A stretch of 64,000 nucleotides of DNA from Pseudomonas cedrina subsp. cedrina (GTDB taxonomy: Bacteria > Pseudomonadota > Gammaproteobacteria > Pseudomonadales > Pseudomonadaceae), in assembly GCF_001983175.1 (NCBI RefSeq), contig NZ_MNPW01000003.1, positions 1-64,000 on the forward strand, in the 5' to 3' direction. The translations under genes and the position numbers were made by a program. Below the pieces are notes generated by a model. That model did no database searches. It was not told the origin of the DNA and saw only the letters and a program-made list of their open reading frames with translations. Positions 44,849 through 54,331 of the stretch are shown here, in pieces. How positions within the stretch are numbered: the first letter of the stretch is position 1; every line of letters starts with the position of its first letter.

Positions 44849-46320
44849 TCTTTGTCGAGCTTCCCAACCAGGGACAGGGTGAAGTCCGCCCCCATGTACT
44901 TGAAGTGCGGGCGCACGCTCAGGTTTACGCGGTACCAGCCGGGCTCGCCCTCGACATCACTGACCACAATGCGCGCTGCCCGCAACGGACGCCGCCCCCG
45001 CACTTCGGCGCTCGGGTTTTCCTGATCGGCGACGTACTGGCGAATCCATTTATTGAGTTCCAGCTCCAGGTCGGTGCGCTCCTTCCATGAACCCAATTGT
45101 TCGCGCTGAAGGACTTTGAGGTAGTGGGCCAGGCGGTTGACCACCATCATGTAGGGCAGTTGAGTCCCCAGGCGGTAATTGAGCTCGGCTTCCTTGCCCT
45201 CGGGACTGAGGCCGAAGTGCTTCGGTTTCTGGACCGAGCTGGCCGAGAAGAACGCGGCATTATCGCTGCCCTTGCGCATCGTCAGGGCAATGAAGCCTTC
45301 TTGGGCGAGCTCGTATTCGCGGCGGTCGGAAACCAGCACTTCCGTCGGAATCTTGGTTTCGATTTCCCCCATGCTGTGGAAGTGATGCAACGGCAAGTCT
45401 TCCACCGCACCTCCACTTTGCGGACCAATGATATTCGGGCACCAGCGAAAGCGCGCGAAGCTGTCGGTCAAGCGCGTGGCAAAGGCGTAGGCGGTATTGC
45501 CCCACAGATAGTGTTCGTGACTGTTGACCACGTTTTCCTGGTAGGCGAAGGTCTTGACCGGGCATTCAAGGGGATCGTAGGGCGTACGAAGCAGGAAGCG
45601 CGGCACGGTCAAGCCGATATAACGGGCGTCTTCGCTTTGGCGAAAGCTTTGCCATTTGGCAAATTGCGGGCCCTCGAAATGGTCCTTCAGGTCTTTGAGG
45701 TCCGGTAGCCCGGTAAAGCTTTCCAGCCCGAAGAACGCGGGCCCGGCTGCGGCGATAAAAGGCGCATGGGCCATGCAGGCCACACTGGCTGCGTACTGCA
45801 TCAGCTTCACATCGGGCGCGCTGGGGGACAGGAAGTAGTTGGCGATGATCGCCCCCACCGGTTGACCGCCAAACTGGCCGTATTCGGCGCTGTAGATATG
45901 CTTGTACAACCCGGACTGGGTCACTTCCGGCGAGTCTTCGAAGTCTTCGAGCAGGTCTTGCCGGGAGACGTTGAGCAGTTCGATCTTGATGTTTTCGCGG
46001 AAGTTGGTGCGGTCGACCAGCAATTGCAAGCCCTTCCAGGACGCTTCCAGGGCCTGGAACTGCGGGTGGTGCAAAATCTCGTCCATCTGCAGGCTGAGCT
46101 TTGTGTCGATCTCGGCAATCATCCGGTCGACCAGGCGTTTCTTGACGGGCTCGCCACGATTGTGCGGCTTGATCAACTCTTCGATAAACGCCGACACGCC
46201 ACGTCGGGCAATGCCATAGGCCTCGTCATCCGCGCTCAGTAGCGTCTGCGCAACGATGTTGTCGAGGATGCTGTGCTGGTCAGTGGTCTGTTCAGGTAGC
46301 GAGTACTGTTGGGTAGTCAT
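44845..46320 (-). CDS. tssC: T6SS sheath protein TssC (VipB)
   Basis: The 491-residue large sheath subunit has family segments MDEILHHPQFQALEASWKGL and DAPDVKLMQYAASVA-like helices, and a YHFKYMGADF-like tail (PHFKYMGADFTLSLVGKL). With TssB it forms the contractile sheath. It starts 29 bases after tssB. The sequence is highly conserved and complete. Confidence 0.97.
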   Translation of the reverse strand: MTTQQYSLPEQTTDQHSILDNIVAQTLLSADDEAYGIARRGVSAFIEELIKPHNRGEPVKKRLVDRMIAEIDTKLSLQMDEILHHPQFQALEASWKGLQLLVDRTNFRENIKIELLNVSRQDLLEDFEDSPEVTQSGLYKHIYSAEYGQFGGQPVGAIIANYFLSPSAPDVKLMQYAASVACMAHAPFIAAAGPAFFGLESFTGLPDLKDLKDHFEGPQFAKWQSFRQSEDARYIGLTVPRFLLRTPYDPLECPVKTFAYQENVVNSHEHYLWGNTAYAFATRLTDSFARFRWCPNIIGPQSGGAVEDLPLHHFHSMGEIETKIPTEVLVSDRREYELAQEGFIALTMRKGSDNAAFFSASSVQKPKHFGLSPEGKEAELNYRLGTQLPYMMVVNRLAHYLKVLQREQLGSWKERTDLELELNKWIRQYVADQENPSAEVRGRRPLRAARIVVSDVEGEPGWYRVNLSVRPHFKYMGADFTLSLVGKLDKE

Positions 46321-46349
46321 GGGGTCAGTGTCCTTTTACTGAAGAAATG

Positions 46350-46847
46350 TCAGGCGCCTGGGTTGCCCAGGCCCAGCTCCGCCAGAACCCGCGCGCGGGA
46401 CTCGTCATCGGCCAGGGCCTGCTCGATCGCCTTGCGAAAGCTCGGGGTGTTGCCCAAGGGTCCCTTGAGTGCCATGAGCGCCTCGCGCAACGCCATCAGC
46501 TTGTGCAACTCGGGCACCTGCTCAACCAGGTTCGCGGGGTTGAAATCCTTCATGGAATTAATGCGTACCTGAATGGCGAGTTCCTCGACATCCGCCTCCT
46601 CCTGCAGGCGATTGGGCACGTTCAGTGTCAGGCTCAAGGCTTGCTTGGCCAGCACGTCATCCAGGGTGTTCTTGTCGATCGCGATGGGCTTGCGATCTTC
46701 GAGCTTGCGTACATCCTCACGCTGGGTGAAATCGCCCAGCACCAACAGTTTCAACGGCAGCTCGACTTCTTCCTGCGCCCCACCGATGGCGGGCTTGAAT
46801 GTAATGTTGATACGTTCCTTGGGGGCTACCGAACCTTCTTTGGCCAT
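46350..46847 (-). CDS. tssB: T6SS sheath protein TssB (VipA)
   Basis: The 165-residue small sheath subunit shows RINITFKPAIGGAQEEVELPL, shown in part, LVLGDFTQRED and the KNTLDDVLAKQ helix. It pairs with TssC and carries the ClpV-binding helix near its C-terminal third. It begins 32 bases after tssA. Confidence 0.97.
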   Translation of the reverse strand: MAKEGSVAPKERINITFKPAIGGAQEEVELPLKLLVLGDFTQREDVRKLEDRKPIAIDKNTLDDVLAKQALSLTLNVPNRLQEEADVEELAIQVRINSMKDFNPANLVEQVPELHKLMALREALMALKGPLGNTPSFRKAIEQALADDESRARVLAELGLGNPGA

Positions 46848-46879
46848 GGTGCATCTCCGTTTTCAAGTGGCCCGAAAGC

Positions 46880-48433
46880 CTATTCAAGTGCCGCTTCAAG
46901 ATCGAAGAGGCACAGCCTGCGATGGGTGTCTTCCTTGCGCTTGCGCACGGCATGGTTTTGCGGCAATAAATCGCAACAGCGATACAGAAGCTGGGTGACC
47001 TGAAGGGCCAGCTCCGGCTCCCAGCTTTCCAGGCCGGTGCGTTGCAGTTCGTGGTCAAGATGTTCAAGCTGGATCTTCGCCAGCTCGTGCTTGCCGGCCT
47101 GTACACACAAGCGCGCCAGGGCCAGCCGCCAATGAAAACGCGCACGATCACTGCGCGCCGTGTACATGCCCTGCTTGAGTTCATGGACGGCGTCCTTGAG
47201 CCCGTCCTTTCGCAACCGCCGGGCGACCGCCTGCAAGGCGACCTCCCAGGGCGCCGCGTCGGCATCGACCACCACCGGGGTTGATTCGGGCATTTGCAGG
47301 CGACGGGCAACCTGCAGCGTGATCCAGTCGCGCGTGGCGGCATCGGCAAACGGGACGCCGTCATGGAAGTGAAACGCCGGCAGGTCCGGCAGGCGTTGCA
47401 ACAACAGGGCGAAGGTCACTTCCAGCTCAACCATGGCCTGGGCGGCCTGCAAGGCCTCCAGGCATTGCCAGAGCATGCGCAGCCCATCGAACCAGAACAT
47501 CGCGCCGGCCAGGCTGGCTTCGAGCTCAAGCACCAGGTCGGCGTAATGGCCTTGGGCAAAACGCTCTTGATAACGCCTGAGCTTGTCGGGAGCAGGCCCG
47601 CGCAAGGCCGTGACCCGTTGGTTGTCGGCGTCCGGATAACTGGCCAGCGCCAGCCAGGTCAATGTTCGATTCAGGCGCAAGGCGCGAGCGTCAGTGGCGT
47701 TCTGGCGTAACCACCAGGCACACAACGCTCGGGCCTGCTCCTGCAAAGTGCGCAGCAACTTGTTGGCGTCTTTTTCGTTGTCCACCACCGCTTCGGGCTT
47801 GAGCAATTGGCCGGTTGCCTGCTTGACCTGGGCAATGACGCCGCTCAGCCCCACCGCTGGGGGATCGTCCTGCGCAGCCCGCTCCAGCCTCTGGGCCAAT
47901 TGCCTGCGAACCGGCAGCAGCAACGGCGCGTCATTCCCCAAGTGCCTGGCCCAAAGCTCATCGAGGCACTCAAGATGCTCAAGCACGGCGCGGAACAGCG
48001 GTTGCTGGTTCTGCAACGGCACGCCCTGTGTAAACAAGGGTTCAAGGCGCAGCACCAACCAGCCGAATGCCGCGCCACGGGTACGTGGTTTTTGCGGGTA
48101 GACCACCGACCAATGATGTTCGCAGAGATAGCGCAGCAACCCGAGCCCGGCCAGCAAGCCCGGATAGGATTCACATTGGTGCAACGCCCAGGCCAGCCAG
48201 ACGGCGACCTTCAGGTCCTTGGACTGCTGGCGTAGCAGTATCTCACTGGTTTCCCGGACCTTTTGCCAATCGGGCTGGTCGCCACCATGAATCGATTGCG
48301 CCTTGGCCAGCTCGAATTCCAGCGCCTCATATTCACTCGAAAAGCGCACATCGCTGCCCGCAAAACACGTTTGCGTGCAAGGTGAGCGTGCAACTTCAAG
48401 GTAATAATCACAAAGCTTGCCTGAATAAGCCAT
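46880..48433 (-). CDS. tssA: T6SS cap/initiator protein TssA (VasJ/ImpA type)
   Basis: The 517-residue protein has an ImpA N-terminal domain (about 30-160, with ELAKAQSIHGG and WLAWALHQCESYPGLLAGL) and a long helical C-terminal VasJ half with ALRLNRTLTWLAL and DWITLQVARRLQ. TssA primes baseplate and tail assembly. The start at 48433 (MAYSGKL) is chosen by family appearance. An ATG at 48457 and a TTG at 48472 are in frame, and the ribosome-binding site does not decide clearly. It is the first gene of the main T6SS operon. Confidence 0.9.
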   Translation of the reverse strand: MAYSGKLCDYYLEVARSPCTQTCFAGSDVRFSSEYEALEFELAKAQSIHGGDQPDWQKVRETSEILLRQQSKDLKVAVWLAWALHQCESYPGLLAGLGLLRYLCEHHWSVVYPQKPRTRGAAFGWLVLRLEPLFTQGVPLQNQQPLFRAVLEHLECLDELWARHLGNDAPLLLPVRRQLAQRLERAAQDDPPAVGLSGVIAQVKQATGQLLKPEAVVDNEKDANKLLRTLQEQARALCAWWLRQNATDARALRLNRTLTWLALASYPDADNQRVTALRGPAPDKLRRYQERFAQGHYADLVLELEASLAGAMFWFDGLRMLWQCLEALQAAQAMVELEVTFALLLQRLPDLPAFHFHDGVPFADAATRDWITLQVARRLQMPESTPVVVDADAAPWEVALQAVARRLRKDGLKDAVHELKQGMYTARSDRARFHWRLALARLCVQAGKHELAKIQLEHLDHELQRTGLESWEPELALQVTQLLYRCCDLLPQNHAVRKRKEDTHRRLCLFDLEAALE

Positions 48434-48684
48434 TTGATACCGCGCGCAACTCGTCATGACAGGAAAGGCCAACTAAGCGCATTTAAACCGCGCATCAGAA
48501 TGCCATCTAGGCTTTGCCGGAAAATTCCGCAAAGCTCACGAACCTTAGTCACGACCAAAACATTCAGCAAGCGACGAAATAACACTTAATCCTTTTCCTA
48601 CAAGTGCCTCTGAATGCAAGAGCGCGCAGGATTTTTCGCACCAAAACGACCGTATCCACGACCCCCTTCGACCAACGCCAATGT

Positions 48685-48765
48685 TTGCGCAACAATCGAT
48701 GTGAGCAACTAATTGCGCACTAATGCGCAATCCAATAGTCACTAAATCAACTAAATACTGCGCAA
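48685..48765. promoter_or_regulatory. Cluster of TGCGCA dyads (candidate activator enhancer)
   Basis: Copies lie at 48685-48692 (TTGCGCAA), 48713-48719, 48724-48730 and 48759-48765. The two central copies form a perfect 8-bp-arm palindrome, ATTGCGCA-ctaa-TGCGCAAT (48712-48731). They are 65-145 bp upstream of the hcp -24 element, the normal range for a sigma-54 enhancer. Confidence 0.45.
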
Positions 48766-48826
48766 CTCTTCATAAATCGCCACTAAATAATGCAATACGG
48801 CCACCTTTATTGGCCAACGCACTTTC

Positions 48827-48842
48827 AGGCACGCTTCTTGTT
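48827..48842 (+). promoter_or_regulatory. Sigma-54 (-24/-12) promoter candidate for hcp
   Basis: aGGCACGcttctTGTt matches the RpoN consensus tGGCACG-N4-TTGCw at the key GG and TTG positions, with the -12 GC reading GT. It lies 70 bp before the hcp ATG, and the cluster encodes its own sigma-54 activator. Confidence 0.55.
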
Positions 48843-48911
48843 ATAGGTAATTCTCCAGCCGGCCCAATGACCGGTTGGAACTACCTCATCAATCAGACAA
48901 GGAAACCCGTC

Positions 48912-49427
48912 ATGCCAACACCCGCGTATCTCTCCATCACCGGTGTCAAACAAGGTTTGATTACGGCAGGTACGTTTACCCAGGACTCGGTAGGTAACAT
49001 CTATCAGGAAGGCCATGAGGACCAGATCCTGGTGCAGGCCTTTTCTCATCAGGTGATCATTCCGCGCGACCCGCAATCGGGCCAGCCGACAGGCCAGAGG
49101 GTTCATAAACCCCTGATGATCAGCAAGGTCTTCGATAAGTCGTCGCCCTTGCTGTTCAGCGCACTGACCAGCGGCGAAGAGGTCAAGTGCCGGCTCGAAT
49201 GGCTGCGCACCTCTTCGGCCGGCACCCAGGAGCACTACTTCACCATTGAGCTGGAGGGGGCAACCATCGTGGATATCCAGTCACGCATGCCCAATTGCCA
49301 GGACCCGGACAACGCCCACTTCACCCACCTGGAAGATGTGTACTTCACGTACCGGAAAATTGTGTGGACCCACGAAGTGTCCGGTACTTCCGGTTCGGAT
49401 GACTGGCGCAGCCCGGTTGCGGGTTAA
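48912..49427 (+). CDS. hcp: T6SS tube protein / exported Hcp
   Basis: The 171-residue Hcp-family protein has the typical N-terminus (AYLSITGVKQGLITAG), the HEDQILVQAFSHQVIIPRD segment, shown in part, the KPLMISKVFDKSSPLL strand and a YFTYRKIVWTHE C-terminal strand. It forms the hexameric inner tube and is secreted. AAGGAAA precedes the ATG at 48912; a longer upstream frame is intergenic. It is transcribed away from the main cluster, and no vgrG follows. The next gene is convergent and unrelated. Confidence 0.95.
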   Translation: MPTPAYLSITGVKQGLITAGTFTQDSVGNIYQEGHEDQILVQAFSHQVIIPRDPQSGQPTGQRVHKPLMISKVFDKSSPLLFSALTSGEEVKCRLEWLRTSSAGTQEHYFTIELEGATIVDIQSRMPNCQDPDNAHFTHLEDVYFTYRKIVWTHEVSGTSGSDDWRSPVAG

Positions 49428-49442
49428 GCCGGATTGACGCAT

Positions 49443-49468
49443 AGGCGGCGCCAGGGAAAGCGCCACCT
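49443..49468. terminator. Bidirectional hairpin between hcp and the aldo/keto reductase
   Basis: AGGcGGCGC and GCGCCaCCT pair with one mismatch between the two convergent genes. There is no strong T-run on either strand. Confidence 0.4.
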
Positions 49469-49479
49469 CTATCGGTTGG

Positions 49480-50301
49480 CTACACCATCGCCAGCGGATG
49501 CTTGCGCTTGGGTGCGCCAAACACGCGATCGATGGCGTCCAGGTCGTGTTCATCCAGCAGCACCTTGGCAGCGGCTGCGTTGAGTCGCACATGTTCCGGG
49601 GTGACCGCTTTGGGAATGGCGATCACACCGTCCTGGCGCAACACCCAGGCCAGGGCAACCTGGGCGGGTGTGACCTCATGGCGGCGGGCGATCTGCTTGA
49701 GGGTCGGGCTGGACAGCAGCTCACCGCCCTGGGCGATCGGGCAGTAAGCCATTAAGGGCAAGTGGTGCTGTTGCCACCAGGGCAGCAGGTCGAACTCAAT
49801 GCCGCGCTCTTCGATGTTATAGAGCACCTGGTTGGTGGCGCAGGCCGGGGATGCGAGTTCCTGCAGGTCGGCGACATCGAAATTGGAGACGCCCCAGCGG
49901 CCGATCTTGCCGGCTTCGCGCAGGCGTTCGAACGCTTCCACGGTTTCTTCAAGAGGGTATTGGCCGCGCCAGTGCAACAGATACAAATCGATGTAGTCCG
50001 TACCCAGGCGCTCAAGGCTGGCTTCACAGGCACGGGGCACGCCCTGATGGCTGGCATTGTGCGGGTAGACTTTGCTGACGAGGAACACCTGATCACGCCT
50101 GCCGCGAATGGCCTCGCCGACAACCCTTTCGGCGCCGCCCTCACCATACATTTCGGCGGTATCGATCAGGGTCATGCCCTCGTCGATGCCCAGTTGCAGT
50201 GCCGCCACTTCGGCGCGGTGCCGGTCGGGACTTTCGCCCATGCGCCAGGTTCCCTGGCCGATGACAGGAACGGGAACACCCGCCAGATCAATGGTACGCA
50301 T
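49480..50301 (-). CDS. Aldo/keto reductase
   Basis: The 273-residue NADPH-dependent reductase has the AKR catalytic tetrad: Asp in LIDTAEMYG, with Tyr48-equivalent in that motif, Lys in LVSKVYP, and His in LYLLHWRG. It has a GVSNFD motif and the cofactor-binding IPKAVTPEHVRLN region. AGGAGGTTGTC precedes the ATG at 50301; a long upstream frame reads through intergenic DNA. It is monocistronic. The substrate is unknown; family members reduce aldehydes and diketones. Confidence 0.92.
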   Translation of the reverse strand: MRTIDLAGVPVPVIGQGTWRMGESPDRHRAEVAALQLGIDEGMTLIDTAEMYGEGGAERVVGEAIRGRRDQVFLVSKVYPHNASHQGVPRACEASLERLGTDYIDLYLLHWRGQYPLEETVEAFERLREAGKIGRWGVSNFDVADLQELASPACATNQVLYNIEERGIEFDLLPWWQQHHLPLMAYCPIAQGGELLSSPTLKQIARRHEVTPAQVALAWVLRQDGVIAIPKAVTPEHVRLNAAAAKVLLDEHDLDAIDRVFGAPKRKHPLAMV

Positions 50302-50406
50302 GACAACCTCCTGGTGAATTCGCGGATTAACAGGTGGCACTGACCGGACAAAAGGGTTCAATCGCAGTATGGTTACGCTTTGCCAAGTCGTCAGGAAGAA
50401 CCTGCA

Positions 50407-50901
50407 ATGCTGTTTGTCGTGATGCTCGGGGGCAAGCACCCACGGGCAAAAATTGAAGTTCACGATGTGGTGTTCGCTGCCGCGGACACGCTTGAGTCGA
50501 CCTACCCGCAACTGCGCGCCGATTGGTTCGGCAGCCCCAAGGGCGTGCATATCGATTCGTGGATGGCCGTGGACGGTGTCGACGGTTGGAAAGTCGAACT
50601 CAGCCACCTCGCACCTGCCGCTGGAGCGTATCATCTGTATTTCATTAACCTCGGTGGTTATGAAGCCAAGAGTTTTGGCGAAGCCCACCACTACCTGCTG
50701 GTGGTTGCTCGCAACAAGCAGGAAGCAATGAGCAAGGGCAAGCAGAATACGCTGCGCCATTGGTCCCAGGCCCATACGGACGCTGTGATGGATATCGACG
50801 ACTGCCTGCCCATCGACCTGGTAGCCGGACGCTACATTCACCTCGTACAGGGCCCGCACCGACCGATCACCCAGCAGAACGACTATATCGTCCTGTCTTG
50901 A
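50407..50901 (+). CDS. DUF1543 domain protein
   Basis: The 164-residue cytoplasmic protein begins MLFVVMLGGKHPRAKIEVHD, shown to its twentieth residue, and has two similar halves with AYHLYFINLGGYEA and HHYLLVVARNKQEA, typical of DUF1543. No catalytic residues are known. The ATG at 50407 is preferred; GGAAGAACCTGCA precedes it. It is divergent from the aldo/keto reductase and upstream of the parvulin gene. The function is unknown. Confidence 0.85.
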   Translation: MLFVVMLGGKHPRAKIEVHDVVFAAADTLESTYPQLRADWFGSPKGVHIDSWMAVDGVDGWKVELSHLAPAAGAYHLYFINLGGYEAKSFGEAHHYLLVVARNKQEAMSKGKQNTLRHWSQAHTDAVMDIDDCLPIDLVAGRYIHLVQGPHRPITQQNDYIVLS

Positions 50902-50998
50902 CCCAACCCGAACCGCTCGGCAATCGGCAGGAACTTTGCCGGGAAATAACCGCCTGAATCCGGTAGGCTCACCCTTTTCACTCAAGGAGTTACTCCCC

Positions 50999-51280
50999 AT
51001 GGCCAAAGCCACCGCCCGTCACATCCTCGTTTCCACTGAAGACAAGTGCAACGAACTCAAGACCCAGATCGAAGGCGGCGCCGATTTCGCAGAAATCGCC
51101 AAAGCCAACTCCAGCTGCCCTTCCAGCCGCGATGGCGGCAACCTGGGTTCGTTCGGTCCAGGCCAGATGGTCAAGGAATTCGACACCGTCGTATTCAGCG
51201 CCCCGGTCAACACCGTGCAAGGCCCGGTGAAAACCCAGTTCGGCTACCACCTGCTGGAAGTCACCAGCCGCCAGGACTGA
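50999..51280 (+). CDS. ppiC: Parvulin-type peptidyl-prolyl isomerase (PpiC)
   Basis: The 93-residue single-domain rotamase has the parvulin order ARHILVST, FAEIAKANSSCPSSRDGGNLG and a GYHLLEVTS end. It isomerises proline bonds in the cytoplasm; there is no signal peptide. AAGGAG precedes the ATG at 50999. Length and motifs match E. coli PpiC. A hairpin follows the gene. Confidence 0.95.
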   Translation: MAKATARHILVSTEDKCNELKTQIEGGADFAEIAKANSSCPSSRDGGNLGSFGPGQMVKEFDTVVFSAPVNTVQGPVKTQFGYHLLEVTSRQD

Positions 51281-51303
51281 TCCGGTCTGCGCTGATGCGA
51301 TAA

Positions 51304-51333
51304 ACAACGGCCCGCCTTCTGGTGGGCCGTTGT
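51304..51333 (+). terminator. Probable terminator after ppiC
   Basis: ACAACGGCCCGCC pairs with GGTGGGCCGTTGT (13 bp with one G-T pair) around a 4-nt loop, 24 bases after the stop. It lacks a long T-run. Confidence 0.55.
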
Positions 51334-51410
51334 GCATGTGATGACTGGCGACGCTGATGCCGTTAGCGTACAAATCCCTTTTCTTCTTCACACGGCGTTC
51401 AAGGCTGACA

Positions 51411-53270
51411 ATGCGATTGGCTTTTTCCTATCTACTAAGTTCGAGCCTGGCCCTGCTGCTGGCCAGCACTGCGGCGTTCGCGACGCCGCAACCGTATCTG
51501 ACGGTGTACGGCGAACCGGCCAAGTACGCCGCCGGCTTCACCCATTTCGATTACGCCAACCCCAATGCCCCCAAGGGTGGGAGCCTGCGCCGCTCGGCCA
51601 TCGAGATCGGGCGCTATGACCATGTGTTGCCGTATATCGACAAAGGCATCGGCGTTACCCAGGTTGACGGCTGGGTGTATGCCCCGCTGGCCCAGCGCTC
51701 CCTGGATGAGCCCTACACCGTCTACGGCCTGGTTGCCGAAAAGATGGAGCGCGCCGATGACGGCATGTCGCTGCGTTTTTTCCTCAACCCCAAGGCACGC
51801 TTTGCCGACGGCAAGCCGATCACCGCCGAGGACGTGCGCTACAGTTTCGACCTGCTGATGACCCAAGGCAGCCTGCGTTTTCGCACCCTGTTCGCAGACG
51901 TCAAGCATGTCGAAGTTGAAGGCGAGCGCCAGGTACGCTTCGATTTCTCCAGCAATGAAAACCGCACCCTGCCCTTGGACATCGCAACCCTGCCGGTCTT
52001 CCCGGAACACTGGTGGAAGACCCGTGACTTCGCCAACGGCGGCGGCTATGAAGCGCCACTGGGCAGCGGCCCCTACACAGTCAGCAAGATCGACTCCGGC
52101 AACACCATCACCTTTACCCGCGACCCGACCTGGTGGGGCAAGGATCTGCCGGTCAGCCGCGGCCTGTACAACTTCGATCACCTGAGCCTGGAATATTTCG
52201 GCGATACCGAAGTGGCCCGCCAGGTATTGCGTGGCGGCGCCTATGATTTCAATCGTGAATTTTCCGCCACCGGTTATTCCATCGGCTACAACGGCCCGGC
52301 CCTGGACGATGGCCGCCTGCAGCGCGCCCACCTGGCCAAGGAAATGCCGCAACCGGCCCAGGGTTACGTGTTTAACGTGCAAAACCCGATGTTCAAGGAC
52401 CGCCGCGTGCGCCAGGCACTGGCGATGCTGTGGGACTTCGAATGGGCCAACCGGCAGATGATGCGCACTATGTACATCCGCCAGCAGAGCTTCTTCTCCA
52501 ATAGCCCGCTGGCTGCCAGTCAACCGCCGACCAAGGAGGAACTGGCGATTCTTGAACCCTTGCGCGGCCAGGTGCCCGACGAGGTGTTCACCCAGGTGTT
52601 CAAGGCCCCGGTCACCGATGGCAGCGGCATGATCCGCGATAAACAGTTGCAAGCCCTGGCCCTGCTGCAGGAAGCCGGCTGGAAACCGGACGGCGACAGA
52701 CTGGTCAATGCCGAAGGCAAGCCGCTGGAATTCACCTTCCTCAATGCCCAGGCCGGCCTGGAGCGCCTGCTGTTGCCGTACAAGCGCAACCTTGCGCAGA
52801 TCGGCATCACGCTGAATATCCGCCGCATCGACTCCTCCCAATACGTGAACCGGTTAATGGCCAGGGACTACGACATGATTGTCACCGGTTTTCCCGTCAC
52901 CACGTCGCCCGGCATGGAGCTGTACAACTACTTCGGCTCGGCCGCCGCCTTCGATCCCGGCGCGAATAACTACATGGTGCTCAAGGACCCGGCCGTCGAC
53001 AGCCTGATCAAGGGCCTGGTCAAGGCCGACACCCAGGCGCAGATGCTCACCTACGCCCATGCGCTGGACCGCGTGCTGCAATGGAATTACCTGTGGATCC
53101 CCAATTACTACCCGCCCGGCACGTCCGCCGCGTGGTGGAACCGTTTCGGCCGCCCGGTCATCGAGGCGAAGAACGACGAAGCGCTGGAAACCTGGTGGGA
53201 AATCAGCCCCACGCCACTGACTAACGAACAAATGAGCGCTGAGTTGAAAAAACGCGGAGGGGCGCGCTGA
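51411..53270 (+). CDS. yejA: Periplasmic oligopeptide-binding protein YejA
   Basis: The 619-residue precursor has a signal peptide (about 1-24, ending AAFA) and the SBP_bac_5 fold: [19 protein letters not shown]-like [20 protein letters not shown], in part, [11 protein letters not shown] and a C-terminal WWNRFGRP segment. It captures oligopeptides for the Yej transporter, which in E. coli also admits microcin C. The ATG at 51411 is preferred over one 18 codons earlier because the signal peptide starts there. Its stop overlaps yejB by one base. Confidence 0.9.
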   Translation: MRLAFSYLLSSSLALLLASTAAFATPQPYLTVYGEPAKYAAGFTHFDYANPNAPKGGSLRRSAIEIGRYDHVLPYIDKGIGVTQVDGWVYAPLAQRSLDEPYTVYGLVAEKMERADDGMSLRFFLNPKARFADGKPITAEDVRYSFDLLMTQGSLRFRTLFADVKHVEVEGERQVRFDFSSNENRTLPLDIATLPVFPEHWWKTRDFANGGGYEAPLGSGPYTVSKIDSGNTITFTRDPTWWGKDLPVSRGLYNFDHLSLEYFGDTEVARQVLRGGAYDFNREFSATGYSIGYNGPALDDGRLQRAHLAKEMPQPAQGYVFNVQNPMFKDRRVRQALAMLWDFEWANRQMMRTMYIRQQSFFSNSPLAASQPPTKEELAILEPLRGQVPDEVFTQVFKAPVTDGSGMIRDKQLQALALLQEAGWKPDGDRLVNAEGKPLEFTFLNAQAGLERLLLPYKRNLAQIGITLNIRRIDSSQYVNRLMARDYDMIVTGFPVTTSPGMELYNYFGSAAAFDPGANNYMVLKDPAVDSLIKGLVKADTQAQMLTYAHALDRVLQWNYLWIPNYYPPGTSAAWWNRFGRPVIEAKNDEALETWWEISPTPLTNEQMSAELKKRGGAR

Positions 53271-54331
53271 TGTTTGCCTATATCATGCGGCGCCTGCTGC
53301 TGATCATCCCGACGCTGGTGATCATCCTGCTGGTGAATTTCGTGATCGTGCAGGCCGCCCCCGGTGGCCCGGTGGAACAAGCCATCGCCCACCTGCAAGG
53401 CATCGGCGGCGGTGGCGTCGGCGGCGCGTCCGGCGAAGGTGTCAGCAGCGGTTCCCGCGCCAGCCGTGGCCTGGACCCGAAATTGATCAAGGACATCGAA
53501 AAACAATACGGCTTCGACAAGCCAGCGCCGGAACGCCTGTGGCTGATGCTCAAGAGCTACGCCCAGCTGGATTTTGGTAACAGCTTCTTTCGCGGCAAGA
53601 CGGTGATCGACCTGATCCTGGAAAAAATGCCGGTGACCATTTCCCTCGGCCTGTGGGCCACGCTGATCACCTACCTGGTGTCGATCCCCCTGGGGATTCG
53701 CAAGGCGGTGCGCCACGGCAGCAGCTTTGACGTATGGAGCAGCACCGCCATCGTCATCGGCTATGCGATGCCGGCGTTTCTGTTCGCGATGTTCCTGATC
53801 GTGGTATTTGCCGGTGGCACTTCGCTGAACTGGTTCCCGGTGCGCGGGCTGGTCTCGGAAAACTTCGAAGAGTTGAGCACGATTGGCAAGGTGGCCGATT
53901 ATTTCTGGCACCTGGTGTTGCCGGTGACGTCGCTGGTCATCGGCGGGTTCGCCACGCTGACCATCCTGACCAAAAACTCGTTCCTCAATGAAATCACGCG
54001 CCAATACGTGGTGACCGCCCGCGCCAAGGGCTTGAGCGAACGGCGCGTGCTCTACGGCCATGTGTTCCGCAACGCCATGCTGCTGGTGATCTCGGGGATT
54101 CCCCAGGCATTCATCAGCGTGTTCTTTGCAGGCTCCTTGCTGATCGAGGTGATTTTCTCCCTCGACGGCCTGGGCCGCATGAGCTACGAAGCGGCGGTGT
54201 CGCGCGATTATCCGGTGGTGTTCGGCTCGTTGTTTATCTTCACCTTGTTCGGCCTCTTGATAAAACTGATCGGCGACCTCTGCTACACCCTGGTAGACCC
54301 GCGTATCGACTTCGCCGCGAGGAACGCCTGA
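53270..54331 (+). CDS. yejB: Oligopeptide ABC permease YejB
   Basis: The 353-residue inner-membrane protein has about six hydrophobic segments and the EAA loop ([24 protein letters not shown], in part). A Gly/Ser-rich insert ([19 protein letters not shown]) after the first membrane segment is typical of YejB. It forms the channel with YejE. It starts in the last base of yejA and its stop shares a base with yejE. Confidence 0.93.
   Translation: MFAYIMRRLLLIIPTLVIILLVNFVIVQAAPGGPVEQAIAHLQGIGGGGVGGASGEGVSSGSRASRGLDPKLIKDIEKQYGFDKPAPERLWLMLKSYAQLDFGNSFFRGKTVIDLILEKMPVTISLGLWATLITYLVSIPLGIRKAVRHGSSFDVWSSTAIVIGYAMPAFLFAMFLIVVFAGGTSLNWFPVRGLVSENFEELSTIGKVADYFWHLVLPVTSLVIGGFATLTILTKNSFLNEITRQYVVTARAKGLSERRVLYGHVFRNAMLLVISGIPQAFISVFFAGSLLIEVIFSLDGLGRMSYEAAVSRDYPVVFGSLFIFTLFGLLIKLIGDLCYTLVDPRIDFAARNA

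Larger units (their letters stand above)
48434..48911. other. Divergent control region between tssA and hcp
   Basis: These 478 bases hold no convincing gene. They contain four TGCGCA dyads between 48685 and 48765 and a -24/-12 candidate at 48827 facing hcp. The left part, 48480-48660, has no clear promoter, though one weak minus-strand GG-N10-GC was noted. Confidence 0.6.

Noticed and set aside
48638..48651. GG-N10-GC element on the minus strand as a sigma-54 promoter for tssA
   Set aside because: Only the invariant bases match (GGtcgttttggtGC); the flanking consensus is poor, so it was not listed.
50302..51012. Long N-terminal extension of the aldo/keto reductase
   Set aside because: It runs antisense through the DUF1543 gene; AGGAGG and the family start are at 50301.
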